Assembly (NCBI GenBank): GCA_026419785.1
Contig: JAODTK010005808.1
Span: 1 to 64,000 of the forward strand
Reading direction: 5' to 3'
Origin: Sclerodactyla briareus
Taxonomy: Eukaryota; Echinodermata; Holothuroidea; Dendrochirotida; Sclerodactylidae
DNA: 64,000 nt
The notes under the pieces were generated by a model that searched no databases, was not told the origin of the DNA, and was given only the letters and a program-made list of their open reading frames with translations. The position numbers and the translations under genes were made by a program. Of the stretch, positions 12,580-24,228 are shown one piece after another; within the stretch, counting starts at the first letter, position 1, and each line of letters starts with the position of its first letter.

Positions 12580-13815
12580 CGGCCTGAATGAAGTTCAGGG
12601 AAGAGACTTATGGTTACTTGGCGAGGTTTGTGTGTGTGTGTGTTTGTGTGTCACACTTTCTGTTGGCAGGATTTCTCACGAACCTTGAGGCCATTATGAC
12701 GAATTTTGGGTGTAGACAGGGTGGGTGTACAAGATCTGATTAGATTTTGCCGCAAAGTCATTGATAGTTGGGAAGGTAATTGCCACTTTATGTAAATCAT
12801 TGTTTAAGCTAGTTAGCAAAATTACACCAGAACAATATGGCAGTGCATGTTGGTTTGGTTTAAGACTTGATGAAGTTAGATGACTGATTAGATTTTTAGC
12901 CTAAAATATGCAGATAGTGGTCTAATTTGTATAATTATGCAAATTACTCAAGTTTGTTGGATTCCACGAAACTGGTGGATGGTGGTCACCATGTCCCGCC
13001 GAGAAAGAAGAAGAAATTTGAAAGTTAAGTCGAGGTTCACTGGAGCGTCATTTAATAGGTCTAATTTTGAATAATGGATGCAATAGAAAAAGTTTCTTGG
13101 ATGCCACAAAAACTTGGTTAATGTGACCACCTTTGATCCTGACATTTTAAATGTACAGATGGGGTCAGTAGAGGTCATTGTATTGTGCCTAATTTGAATT
13201 AATTATTACAATTTCCCAACTTTAAAGACTTTGTGGCCAAACTCAGTAGGTATGGTTTGTAGAAATTTTCTGGATCGATATGTGTGATGTTCATGGATTT
13301 GATGAATTGCATCATATTTAATAGCTCCGTCAGGAAGACAGCACAAGGAAACCATAGCTTCCTGTAACACTTAATGCTGTATAAGTGCCCACAAGCAAAC
13401 CCTCTTCTACCCAACCAATTTGATTAGGTTGATCAGACCTACAAAAATACCGTCGTTAACATTTTTTCTTTCCTCTCTCCTTACCTGGTACCGTGTGCCA
13501 CAACCCCCCCCCCACCCCCCCCACCCCCTGATATGTGCTAGATGCAAAAAAAACTTTTTCAAATGTGGGGGGTATTTAGGAGAGAGAGGGGGGGGGGGGA
13601 TGAGGATAAAGGAGGTACTTTGTATTAAGAGTAAAACTTTTGGGTAGGTTTTTTTAGGAGCTTCTTTGAATTTTTATGTGTTATTTGTGACGATATGTGA
13701 TGTTCATTGACATGATGATGGTCTGCTTGAAACGATTCATTGTTGTGTAGTGGAAAATCAAACCACCGGTCGCGAAACCAGGCGAGACACTTTTTGGCGA
13801 TCGCCTTGTTTTATC
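12580..13815 (+). repeat. Dispersed repeat family R2, copy 1
   Basis: It opens with tgtctcggcctgaatgaagt, runs through a GT-rich stretch and repeated ~165-bp subunits (…tttggattc-acgaaactggt…), and ends with aggcgagacac…gatcgccttgtt. Related copies lie at about 43100-43830 and 50800-51715. The start and end share a short inverted motif (tgtctcg-cct / agg-cgagaca), so it may be a non-autonomous DNA transposon. C- and G-homopolymer tracts lie at about 13505-13520 and 13591-13599. Confidence 0.55.
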
Positions 13816-15179
13816 TGAGTGCCAAGCAGTGGATCGATCCTATTCAAGGGCCAGCAAGGGTGCCGACCTAGATACTTTTAACTTCATTTGTCAGCTGTGA
13901 AACCAACAAAGACGGCAAATGCACAAATTGTCTACCCTTGTTGTCCCTGCTCCAACCCCTAATGGACGTGAGCGCCCAGCTGTGAAGGCTCTCTCAAAAG
14001 TCCTGGTATGACCCGACTGGGATAGGGATTTGACGCAGGTTGGCGGCATGGGTGCTGGGTGAGTATTCACCACGGGGGAGCTTTTGCTAAGGCGCGGGAG
14101 GATCTCATCAGCTCTAATTGTCATTCCTTCATCCTCTTCCTATTTTGGTTGTTTGCAAACCAAGTATGGCAATTCTTTGTTGCGTCAGCATGGTGATCAG
14201 GTCCGCCACATCCTACACGTATGGTTTTTGCCGATGGTCTCTGCATTTATGATCCCTATATAATCATCTCATCCCATAGACAACCATTACTTAAAGATCT
14301 AGGGGGCCTATACAAGTCTGCTGTACAAACTAGCAAGCACAGCTGTTAGTTGTATTTTCTATAGTCTCACAACTTTGTTGTACTTGATGAAGGTTAGTCA
14401 GAATGCATTCTGATGATGGAATTCTCAGAAAATAATGAAGAAATACCTTTGCCCGACTGACAGGGGGTGGGATGAGTCGTAATATTTAATTTGCATACCT
14501 TGTGCTTGCAGCTGTAAGCCCACGTCCACGCATGGGAACTGCCCTCCATGGAAAAAGATGTTGCATCCATTTTTTCTGGCATCCTCTGCACTCGCACCCA
14601 CCTGCCTGGTAGAACTCCGCAAAATTCTAAATCTATACCTGCATTTGCCCTCCTATGTGAAACCCATGCCAGAAGTTATAGGCAGGGTTGCCAGTAAAAA
14701 TTATTAAATTTCAAAATAAATTTTCAATGCCTACACGAAGTTTCCAAATTTTTGTCAAATTGTTTTGTAAAGGGTTTCACTTGTACCAACCCTAACAAGC
14801 TGATAAGTTGGATTTGAAAAAATGATCTTTTGTTGTGGGCCAAAAATTTGGCAGTTAAAATAAGTAGAACTGGATGCCCTATCATTCAAGTGCTTCACCA
14901 GCCCAGATTAGGCCTCCAGTTAATCGATCATAAACTCTTATGCAACTGACTGTTTAGTCAGAATTTACAATGATGACGAAACTCCAGATTATTATTGTCA
15001 TATTTATTATTATGTCTCATATTGAATGTTTAATGAGCTTACCATTACCTGATTCAAATGTTGCAGCTTGAAATTTACCAGGTTGTTTGGTAATCGGGTT
15101 AAGATGTTACGGACGAGGAGTTGATGATAGAATAACCGTTATTGACTGGGTCACACTCGAAGTAACAATATATATCACA
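13816..15179. other. No gene seen
   Basis: Several frames of 65-77 codons lie on the minus strand (13891-14124, 14394-14622) with no recognisable domain. No paired splice signals support them. Confidence 0.4.
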
Positions 15180-15300
15180 GGTTCCTCGGTCATGGAAAAC
15201 CTGGACGAGTCATGGAATTTCATATATAAAAATCCAGGCCTGGATAAGATTTTAAATTCAATGAAAAGTTTTGAGTATGAAAAGTCAGGGAGATTTCTGA
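15180..15300 (+). repeat. Dispersed repeat with catggaaaacctgg, copy 1
   Basis: It shares gtcatggaatttcat and aaatccaggcctgga, in the same order, with 51930-52060. It looks like a small interspersed repeat of old age; the class is unknown. Confidence 0.55.
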
Positions 15301-15303
15301 AAG

Positions 15304-15867
15304 TTATGAAGTTGTTGTTGTTGCATTAGCTTCGTTTTTTTTTTTGGGGAGGGGCGGGGAAAGTCCAGTGAGAAAAATCTTGAAGATGTTAAGAGAAGTG
15401 TTCATGGAAACCGTGAGGTGATAACTAGTAGTGACTGGTGAATAGGCACCGGTCATCATTATTGTGTGGTGATAGGGCACGTGTTCGACAGATGTTCTCA
15501 AACTGGAGAAAAGAAAATGAGATCTGACAGTTAAAAATTCAAACAAAATTGAACAAGTAGTTCCATTGGGGATCGTCAACTTATCAGGTAAAGAGTGAAT
15601 CCTCGGTGTGCTAGACATATACGGGTCCAATGGATTATCGGATCCATGATTATACACGCCACCTTCCCCCACTGCCTCCCCATCTTGCATATTCGTGAAT
15701 GCTATCACTGACCTGTATACTTCAGGACAATCAACTGTTTGCATCATAAAACTGGCAAATGTCTCTCTGAACTGCAGGTCTGCTTCTCTCTGCTCGTGCT
15801 CCCGTAATTTTTTTCTTGGGGATGGGGCGGCTGAGAGGAACCCGGGTTCGATCAAGTTGACTAGCAA
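15304..15867 (-). CDS. Unassigned antisense reading frame, 187 codons
   Basis: This is the longest frame in the window outside satellites. It reads open from a non-ATG codon to a stop at 15304. The first part (from about 15830 down to 15720: KKLREHEQREADLQFRE and later FMMQTVDCPEVYR) has a protein-like composition and is followed by a possible donor, acag|gtcagt, near 15711. The downstream half is less convincing. I recognise no family. It could be a single exon of a minus-strand gene, part of a mobile element, or chance. No clear partner exon was found nearby. Confidence 0.25.
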   Translation of the reverse strand: MLVNLIEPGFLSAAPSPRKKLREHEQREADLQFRETFASFMMQTVDCPEVYRSVIAFTNMQDGEAVGEGGVYNHGSDNPLDPYMSSTPRIHSLPDKLTIPNGTTCSILFEFLTVRSHFLFSSLRTSVEHVPYHHTIMMTGAYSPVTTSYHLTVSMNTSLNIFKIFLTGLSPPLPKKKNEANATTTTS

Positions 15868-16869
15868 CTGGAGCTGGGGGATATCACTGCCGGGATGCTA
15901 TCCACCTCGCAACGTGACTGTTCCATCCCCCGTACCATCTGTCGACATGAGGTCCGAAGAGGAACGAAAACTTCTTTCTACATCTACGTCCGAGAGCACC
16001 TACTTACCAGTCAACTCTTCTTTGTCTACCTGTACTGTGCATTATACTAGATGCTGATGACAAGGGTATTGTCTCTATGGTCCGCAGTGCTCCTCTCCAT
16101 CTTTACAGATACTGATCTAGTAAATGTATAAGACTGTATAATGCTACAAGTGCGTGCATGGGCATTCCCTTTTTCATTGCCATTGCATCTGCGGAATTAT
16201 AACTGACCCCCAGGTTCGAGTTGATGAAACTAGCTTGGGCCCGGTAAGCCTGCTAAAGCAGATAAAGGGGAAGATGCCAATCGTCGAAATATGAGAGGGG
16301 GCTATTCCTCTTTGGTACATACCCCCACCTACTGTTATACTCACATAGTCTACATGGGTTCCCGGGGTATTGAGCGTGTCATTCTAAGAAATCTGGGATT
16401 CCTCCTCGAGTGGTAAGGGGAACGTAGGGTGGGGTCATGGGTGAGCAGTGCATAACTGTGAGTACGCACTGACAGTGTCGAGTGGCATAAGACATAGAAC
16501 CCTACTTTTTCGTGAGACTGTGCCAGTCTGCCTACATCATGTGGAATGTTAGGCTCTGTATAACCCCGGCGCGCGCGCCCCCCTCCCCTCGTCCCTCCGC
16601 GACAAGTCACTCACTCGACACTTTTTTGGGCAAACCACGGATTAGGTCTTAGGTCATTCCGGGTGCATATACTATAGGGCGGTGAGCGACCGAGATGGAA
16701 AACATCAAATGCATATAATACACAGATATCCTCCCTGTGAATTACCATACTTAATTGGTTATGGGGGCCTATTGTCATTGTTTGAACTACTGCTGGGTTG
16801 GCATTCATGAGGATTTGTTCTGTTTTCCGATTCCTTGAGGAATCCATGCGTCGTATGTCATAGTGTTTG
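15868..16869. other. No gene seen
   Basis: A GC-rich patch (cggcgcgcgcgcccccctcc) at about 16567-16586 is the only unusual composition. Short frames on both strands lack support. Confidence 0.4.
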
Positions 16870-17720
16870 CGTTGTGTGTGTGACGCCCAGCTTGTGAACA
16901 TGTTGTTTAGTTGAATCAGGTGTGAGTCGATCAGGCTCATACTTGTTGTGTGTGTCCTCATGATGAGTACATGAATCCTATTGTTTGGGGGTTAAGGTCA
17001 GAGGTCACCAGAGTTATAGTCATGAAAATCTTGTAACCACTATTATCCCAGAATGGTTGGTCTGATCAAGTTTACATTTGGTGTATAGCTTCTTAATCGG
17101 GATACAGGAATCCCTATTGTTTTTAGTTTGGTCCGGGGTGAATTTTTGGGTCGAAAATCATAAACGTTGTGAAGGTGAGATTGTGGCCAATTTTGGCCTG
17201 TACAACACGTTACCTTCTAGACCCACCTTGATGGCTTGCAGCTTCATCCTTGTATTTTGTTCCCCATGATGAGTACATGATTCTATTGTTTTGGGGTCAG
17301 GTCAGAGGTCACCAAGGTCATAGTCCTGAAATCTTGTACCACGATAAGTCCAATGGTTTGGTCTGATCAGTTTAAATTTGGTGTATAGAGCTTCTCCTTA
17401 TGGTGAGGAAGTAACCCTTTTGATGTTTAGTCGTAGGGGTGCATTGAGCAAAATAGAAAATTTTTTGGGGCTGTAAACCGATAACCTCGACCCCCCCACC
17501 TGGCTGTGTTTTGTGTTGGGGTCAGGTCGAGGATCATCTGAGGTGCACCAGAGGCAATCTGCAAAACCCTGAAATTTAGTGTGTGCCTTCCTTATCAGGT
17601 ACAAGGAACCCCTACTGGTTGGCTGTCATCTACTGTTCGCTCGTAATTAGCTGGTAAATCTCCCATTTGTCCTTGTTTCTGGCTATAGGCTTTTGCCTTT
17701 CTGGTTGTTCTGATGAGTTT
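16870..17720 (+). repeat. Dispersed repeat family R1, copy 1
   Basis: It begins after a GT run with gacgcccagct. It contains ~315-bp subunits marked by catgatgagtacatga and accctattgtttt, and ends near ggctttt-gcctttctggtt. The copy at 56165-57690 has the same start, subunits and end. A worn third copy lies at 55390-55800. Subunits are full of aggtca hexamers. Confidence 0.7.
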
Positions 17721-18846
17721 CTGTCTTCCATAGAGGAGGCATAACTAGTATCTTATAATATATTGCTTTAGTTCAAGTAATGGTGCCCCCTTTGTTCTTA
17801 GCAATTTCCCCAAACCCCTAGTATACGTGAAAGGCTCCTGCCAATAACAAAGTAATGTAAATGCTTCAGAGATCAGTGACAGCAGCAGTTAAATGGAGGG
17901 AATCACCTCACATTTACGTGGGATGTTTTCTATTGTGTTTTTTTTTTTCATCTAGTCTTCTACAACAGTGCTGGAGCCCCACAACTATTCCAGCACCACA
18001 ACAGGTTAAGTGTATTTTATCTAACAACAGTAGGATGCCTGAAGTTTGGCTCATTTAGCGCAGTAATCCTGTCGATAACGTGTTAAAAAGAGCCAATGGC
18101 ATGTAAGCTGAGCTACACTTTTGGCGCTTCTATTTGTTTTTGTTAACAATGGCCTCCTAACTCCATACCGAATTTCAAGCCGATGGAATCCGATACGGCA
18201 CCATCAGCTATTGCAATTAAAAAAAATTTTTTTTTTTTTTGCCTGTACTCACGTGGGGCAACCGCAATATCCCCTATAATACAAAGTCAATTGTAAAAAC
18301 ATGTAACTTTGAATATATTGTACTACAACAAATTATAATTGGGATGGCATCTTCCCCAGTGATTCCATATGGATTCCTTTAATTTCCAAAAGTAAATAAA
18401 AATATCTATCTCAACAAGCAACATGCTGAGAACCACCAACATTGGGGTGAAGTGGTCCTCTTCCCACCTGTGGTAGTTTAAAGCCAATCTGTTACATACC
18501 ATTGCCTTTACGTTATATTCTAGAGATGACAAACCAGAATGTCTCTGCACCTATCTCCTCCACATGCAACCCTCAGCCCTGAAGCCAACCCCCTTGCCCA
18601 TTCCACAACCTTTGTTCCCGCCATACATTCGATACACGCTGTATTCAGGACCAAACTCCCATGTGCTGTACATTCATCAGCAGATGAATTGCTAGCAGTA
18701 AAGAGTGAATCGCAATGTTGTTGCAGCTATAACTGTACTGAGGAGAGTAGTCAACATTCAACGACTACCAGGAAACTCTATCCAGAGGACAGTGGTTATC
18801 CACTTTGTATTCTGCTCAGTAATGGTCTAGCTGATAGGTCTTGCAG
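17721..18846. other. No gene seen
   Basis: It contains a T run near 17938-17949 and an A/T run near 18219-18240. A 123-codon frame at 18539-18910 is Ser/Pro-rich with no known domain and runs into the LINE tail. Confidence 0.4.
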
Positions 18847-19182
18847 TCAGAAACTTCCCCAGGAACCTAGCATTGAATCATCATCATCATATAACAGTTT
18901 TACGTCATAATCCATGCCTGCATGGGTTAGAGGGGTGCACTCGAATGGGCAAACTTCTTTCCACTCCAATCTATCCTGGGCTAGGGCATGGTCTATACTT
19001 TTGACGGCGAAGGTCACTATGACGCACTTGTCCCAAGTCCTCGGAAGCCTACCTCTCCTAGGACTACCAGTAACCATGATCTCTCTAGACATCTTAACCC
19101 AGTTAGCATTCTCCGTCCTTTCAACATGAAAACCAGAACCATCTAAGTCTGTTCCTTTCGGACACGAATCACCCACAACCAT
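18847..19182 (-). pseudogene. LINE (non-LTR) reverse transcriptase C-terminal fragment
   Basis: On the minus strand RRGRLPRTWDKCV and then ALAQDRLEWKE and PLTHAGMD give the usual C-terminal signature of many LINE ORF2 proteins (RGRPR.TW…AQDR..W). It is cut off on the 5' side, so the polymerase core is missing. The downstream minus-strand end has a short (ATG/GAT)n run (YDDDD, about 18878-18893), like a LINE 3' tail. The clade is not assigned. Confidence 0.7.
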
Positions 19183-20892
19183 CTGACCAGCCTCCCCCTC
19201 ATATCCTCAGATCATGTCATATCATTTCTCTCGAGCTCACTACCATAGTTACACCCACAGCATTATTCTTATTATCAAGCATTATTAAGGTATTGAATCA
19301 CCGTCTCATTCTACTAGACGCCACTGGCGATGGCAATCTCAACACGGGTGTTTATTAGGATTCGTCTCCAAGCTCGGACATGCTGTACTGAAGCTCCTAT
19401 ACAACAGAGTCAGTGTGGACCTGTTGCTATGTCAAAACAGCGCTCTCATTGACAGTGGGTCATAGTGACATGGAATTCAGGCGACAAGATTCACATTTCG
19501 TCGTAAGATTATAATATGTTCCCTTTGACAGCCTCCTTTGATTCGAGCTTCACATTATAAGATCTAGTTCACCCGTGATGTTATACCTTACGCCTAGATG
19601 GTGTTTCTGCCAGACGCGATTCCCAAATAATCATGTTGTTTCTGTGCTTCCGTAATAGATCGTTGACTTTCCCGCATTTTCCGAAACAGGGTAACACTCA
19701 CTAAAAGATGTGGCAGAATCTTGACACTATGTATAATATCTTTACATGAACAACGACGTTATGTTCGGGGGTCTTGGTCGCAGAATTTGCGGATTAGAGC
19801 GTACACAAACTGAATGTGTTTTACAATGTACCCAATAGGGCGCCTTCCCTCCTCAATCGAGTTTGTGTTTCTCGACGAAATTTGAACGGGCAACACCAAT
19901 ATGCGCTCTGATGTCCTCTCCAGGTAATTAGTAGCTCCATGGTGGCTCGCAGAACTGGTACAGGGTGTTAAGTGATGCTACAGTACTACAGATACCACAA
20001 ACGTCTAGCTTGGAGTGCTGAATTTACCTTTCGATCATCTATGGAATCCATGTGTTGCTAATTCAGTCAAAAAGTGATGAACTGTTTACAAATACTATCA
20101 CAATTTTGTGAGCGATTCTGAAACTAGCCTATAGATCGTTATTGATTATTGAGTGCCATTTTGCAATTTTTTTTTGTTAAGAGGGGGGCGGGGGGCTGCA
20201 TAAATGTTGTTGTATGCGGGAAAAGAGAAAAACAACGGCTAGGAATACGTTCCACTGAGCAGATTCTGACATTGGGAAGCTGGAAAAACTACTGGGTGTT
20301 GATGCTTCAGCAACCCCCAAAGCTGGCTGACCCTTTGCCCCCTTCCAACATCACACCTTGCATTTAATATTACTGAAAGTATTTTGTTCAAGTACAATGA
20401 GTGCTCGATAGTTTTGAAAGGTCCCTTCTGTTAGGGTTACAAAATCAGAAAGAAATCTTGCAAAATTTCTGTGTGTGCTCCTATGTTAGGGGAAGAGCTT
20501 CTATTAGAATGAATACGGTATACCCAAAACAAGGCAACACGTCTGCATGACAACACAACTTGATAAAGTTTGTCCAAGTTTGTGAATAGTGAAGTCACAC
20601 CAATCAGGTAGGCAAACCAGGAAAAACCAGAAGTTATAAGCATTGGAGAGTTCTCCTTGGTCAAACATGGTGAGGTTAGAACGAAATAATCGATCTTCAT
20701 ATTGCATTGGCGTATGGCGGAGACCGGACGCACCATGAGTGCCCTACTGCATAGTAGTCTCTACTACCGATCCCACAGCTATCGTCCTAGCTCTGATGAG
20801 TCATTTGAAGGCAAGATGAAATGCCTATTGCTGCACTAACTCAAGAACAGGTGCTGAAGAATGCTCTGCAAAATGATGAGACTGTTGAGCCA
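19183..20892. other. No gene seen
   Basis: Unique sequence upstream of the 41-bp array. A first exon of the mucin-like gene might lie here, but no signal peptide with a donor could be picked out. Confidence 0.35.
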
Positions 20893-22268
20893 ATGACACT
20901 GAAGATAATGTGCCTCAGAAACAGTACGGTTGAGCGTAGTCACACTGAAGATAATGTGCCTCAAAATCACTTGAGTTTAGTCACACTGAAAGAAGATAAT
21001 GTGCCTCAGAAACAGTACGGTTGAGCGTAGTCACACTGAAGATAATGTGCCTCAGAAACAGTTGGGCTTAATCACACTGAAGATAATGTGCTTCAGAAAC
21101 AGTTGAGTGCAGTCACACTGGAGAAAATGTGCCTCAGAAACAGTTGGGCTTAATCACACTGTAGAAAATGTGCCTCAGGAACAGTTGGGCTTAATCACAC
21201 TGAAGATAATGTGCCTCAGAAACAGTTGAGTGCAATCACACTGAAGATAATGTGCCTCAGAAACAGTTGGGCTTAATCACACTGTAGAAAATGTGCCTCA
21301 GAAACAGTTGGGCTTAATCACACTGAAGATAATGTGCCTCAGAAACAGTTGGGCTTAATCACACTGAAGATAATGTGCCTCAGAAACAGTTGAGTGCAGT
21401 CACACTGAAGATAATGTGCTTCAGAAACAGTCAAGCTCAGTCACACTGAAGATAATGTGCCTCAGAAACAGTTGGGCTTAATCACACTGAAGATAATGTG
21501 CCTCAGAAACAGTACGGTTGAGCGTAGTCACACTGAAGATAATGTGCATCAAAAGCACTTGAGCTTAGTCACACTGAAGATAATGTGCCTCAGAAACAGT
21601 TGGGCTTAATCACACTGAAGATAATGTGCCTCAGAAACAGTACGGTTGAGCGTAGTCACACTGAAGATAATGTACCTCAGAAACAGCTGAGCGCAGTCAC
21701 ACTGAAGATAATGTGCATCAGAAACAGTTGAGCACAGTCACTCTCAAGATAATGTGCCTCAGAAACAGTTGAGTGCAGTCACACTGAAGATAATGTGCCT
21801 CAGAAATAGTTGAGCTCAATCACTCTCAAGATAATGTGCCTCAGAAACAGTTGAGTGCAATCACACTGAAGATAATGTGCTTCAGAAACAGTCAAGCTCA
21901 GTCACACAGAAGATAATGTGCCTCAGAAACAGTTGAGCACAGTCACACTGAAGATAATGTGCCTCAAAATCACTTGAGTTTAGTCACACTGAAAGAAGAT
22001 AATGTGCCTCAGAAACAGTTGGGCTTAATCACACTGAAGATAATGTGCCTCAGAAACAGTTGAGCACAGTCACTCTCAAGATAATGTGCCTCAGAAACAG
22101 TTGAGTGCAATCACACTGAAGATATGTGCCTCAGAAACAGTTGAGCACAGTCACACTGAAGATATGTGCCTCAGAAACAGTTGAGTGCAGTCACACTGAA
22201 GATAATGTGCCTCAGAAACAGTTGGGCTTAATCACACTGAAGATAATGTGCCTCAGAAATAGTTGAGC
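20893..22268 (+). repeat. 41-bp minisatellite, about 33 copies
   Basis: The unit is 41 bp and contains cactgaagataatgtgcctc and then agaaacagttgggcttaa. Three main versions alternate (ttgggcttaat, ttgagtgcagt, and a longer tacggttgagcgtagt form), which suggests block-wise copying. The unit length is not a multiple of three and frames are closed, so it is unlikely to be coding. It ends about 350 bp before the first Thr-rich exon. Confidence 0.95.
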
Positions 22269-22613
22269 TATTGTGTTCCTGTTTTGGAAGTTGTAAATAT
22301 TGCTGAAGAAGGTCCCCCAGGGACTGACAATTACAATTTTCAATGATTTGATACTACATATGGTCAACTATGTCCAGTCCACGGAATTAATTCTTTCTAT
22401 ATACAATCATTGTGGTACACATGGAATCTATATATATTTGTGCTTTTCTCCATTTGTGTCTTGTGTATCATTCTGTAAATAACTCTTTTTCTGAAGGTTA
22501 TGTTTATTTTATTATAAAAGTATGTATACCTACCATAAGCACCCACCCTAATTCTTGAGCTTCAGAATACAAATATATAAATATTTCTCATTATGCTATC
22601 ATCTGTTATGTAG

Positions 22614-23532
22614 ATATGATGTCAACATCAGTAGCAACGTACACCCTGAAGCATTGACCACTACAGACTCTCCAACAACCACAGATTCTCCTACAACTAC
22701 CAAGTCAGCAACAACCACAGATTCTCCAACAACTACCAAGTCAGCAACAACCACAGATTCTCCCACGACTACCAAATCTCCATCAACTACAGATTCTCAT
22801 ACAACATCCGACTCTCCAACGACCACACATTCCCATTCATCCTCGGAGGCTCCGACGACGACGGAATCAATCACCACGACAGCAGGGGCTACCACAACCC
22901 AAGCTGGTACAACCTCGGAGGAACCTACAACACTGCTCAGATGAGTACGAGTGGTCTGTCATCGACCTCTGAGGCATTGACCACCACGGGAACAGGTCAA
23001 GTACGAGTGAAGCTGTGTCAACCTCGATGAATCCTTAGATACTGAGCAGATCAGTACTAGCGAAGCTGTAACGACATCGCAACACCCAACCACGACTGAC
23101 CGCATCTCCACCAGTGATGTCCCATCAACCTCACTAGACCTTCAACCACAGATGGAATCACCACCACTGTAGTCCCAACCACCACCAGAGCCCAGACTAC
23201 GACGGACCAACTCAGCACCACAAGGCCCCTACTACAACTCAGGCAATCACTACCACAAGAGTGCCTCTACCACCGACCATGGGACTACAACTAGAAGTGA
23301 CACAACCACTTCCTCACCCTCACAACGCCCGCATATCAAGTATCACAGAGGGTTCTCACCTCAAACGAAGACTCTTCTACACCGAAGGGATCAAAACATC
23401 AAGGTTCTCACCTCAACGAAGGACTCTTCGACAACCGAGAAGGTTATCACAACAACAGAGGTTCTCACCTCAACGAAGGACTCTTCGACAACCGAGAAGG
23501 GCACGACCACTGCAGCCCTCAGGCCCACGACA
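22614..23532 (+). CDS. Thr/Ser/Pro-rich mucin-like exon, frame-broken
   Basis: The acceptor is a T-rich tract then gttatgtag at 22613. The frame then reads YDVNISSNVHPEALTTTDSP, followed by TTTDSPTTTKSA-type repeats to a stop at 22942. Beyond it Thr/Ser-rich peptide continues in other frames (STSGLSSTSEALTTTG, STSEAVTTSQHPTTTD, TTTRAQTTTDQ), ending with copies of the TTEVLTSTKDSSTT unit near 23390-23510. Such Thr-rich tracts carry O-linked glycans in mucins. Four or more one-base shifts are needed. The 3' end (gaca|gtagta) is a weak donor compared with the good acag|gtaggt of the duplicated copy at 26034, so this copy may not be spliced normally. Confidence 0.65.
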
Positions 23533-23934
23533 GTAGTAGCAGCATAGACACTGCACATAGAATCTTGCTGTTTTAGCATTTGACCTGAGCCATTAGTATC
23601 CATTGTTGGCTGCTAGAACACACCCTATGACATATTACTGACCTACAACTTATCCTCCAGAGGGAGTTAACAAGAGGGGAGGGAAGTTCCTTCGATTTAA
23701 AGCACCTTCCATGGAACATTTGTAGACGCACATGTGTCTGTGTGCACACACACACACACACACAATTTGTGTTCTGCACATTCACCTTTCTAACAATCCA
23801 GGTGATTAGAGACTAGGCATCTCAAGATGTCAGAAGAAGGATCAGAGATGAAAATGTTTCTATCACAGAATAAATCCTGCTTGGTGGCAGTACCTATTCT
23901 CAACCTGGTGACCAATGTGAAGGAACCAACCTAG

Positions 23935-24228
23935 AAATATAATATCTAGGTGCTTATATATGGCATTCCAGCGGTAGTGCTCAAATCGCTTTACAGGTAT
24001 TACCCTGTTCATAGGAACTGGTACGCACTCCGACATTCCGGAGAGTATGTGGCAGCAGCTAATACAGCCATTGTACTCACAGTTCCTCACAGGTCCTGTT
24101 ACGTGGGTGCAAGAGGGGCAGGAGATGGGTGTTTTTACCGAAGGAAATCACAGAAAGTGATTGCTGGAATTCAAACTCACAATCTTTTGATCAACAGTCT
24201 GAAGCTCTGCCAACTGAGCTGGTGGCCT
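23935..24228 (-). mobile_element. tRNA-derived SINE, copy 1
   Basis: On the minus strand an A-box-like agctcagttggcagagct (24220-24203) and a B-box-like gtgagtttgaattcc (24180-24166) are spaced as in a tRNA. The anticodon-loop position reads ctgttga, i.e. GTT (Asn-like), but the acceptor stem does not pair. The body follows toward 23935. No true tRNA gene is implied. Confidence 0.65.

Noticed and set aside
18539-18910. 123-codon Ser-rich plus-strand frame
   Set aside because: No domain or splice signals; its 3' end runs antisense through the LINE tail.
24160-24228. True tRNA-Asn gene
   Set aside because: Acceptor stem does not pair, stems have mismatches, and the copy at 26.65 kb shows it is a duplicated SINE.
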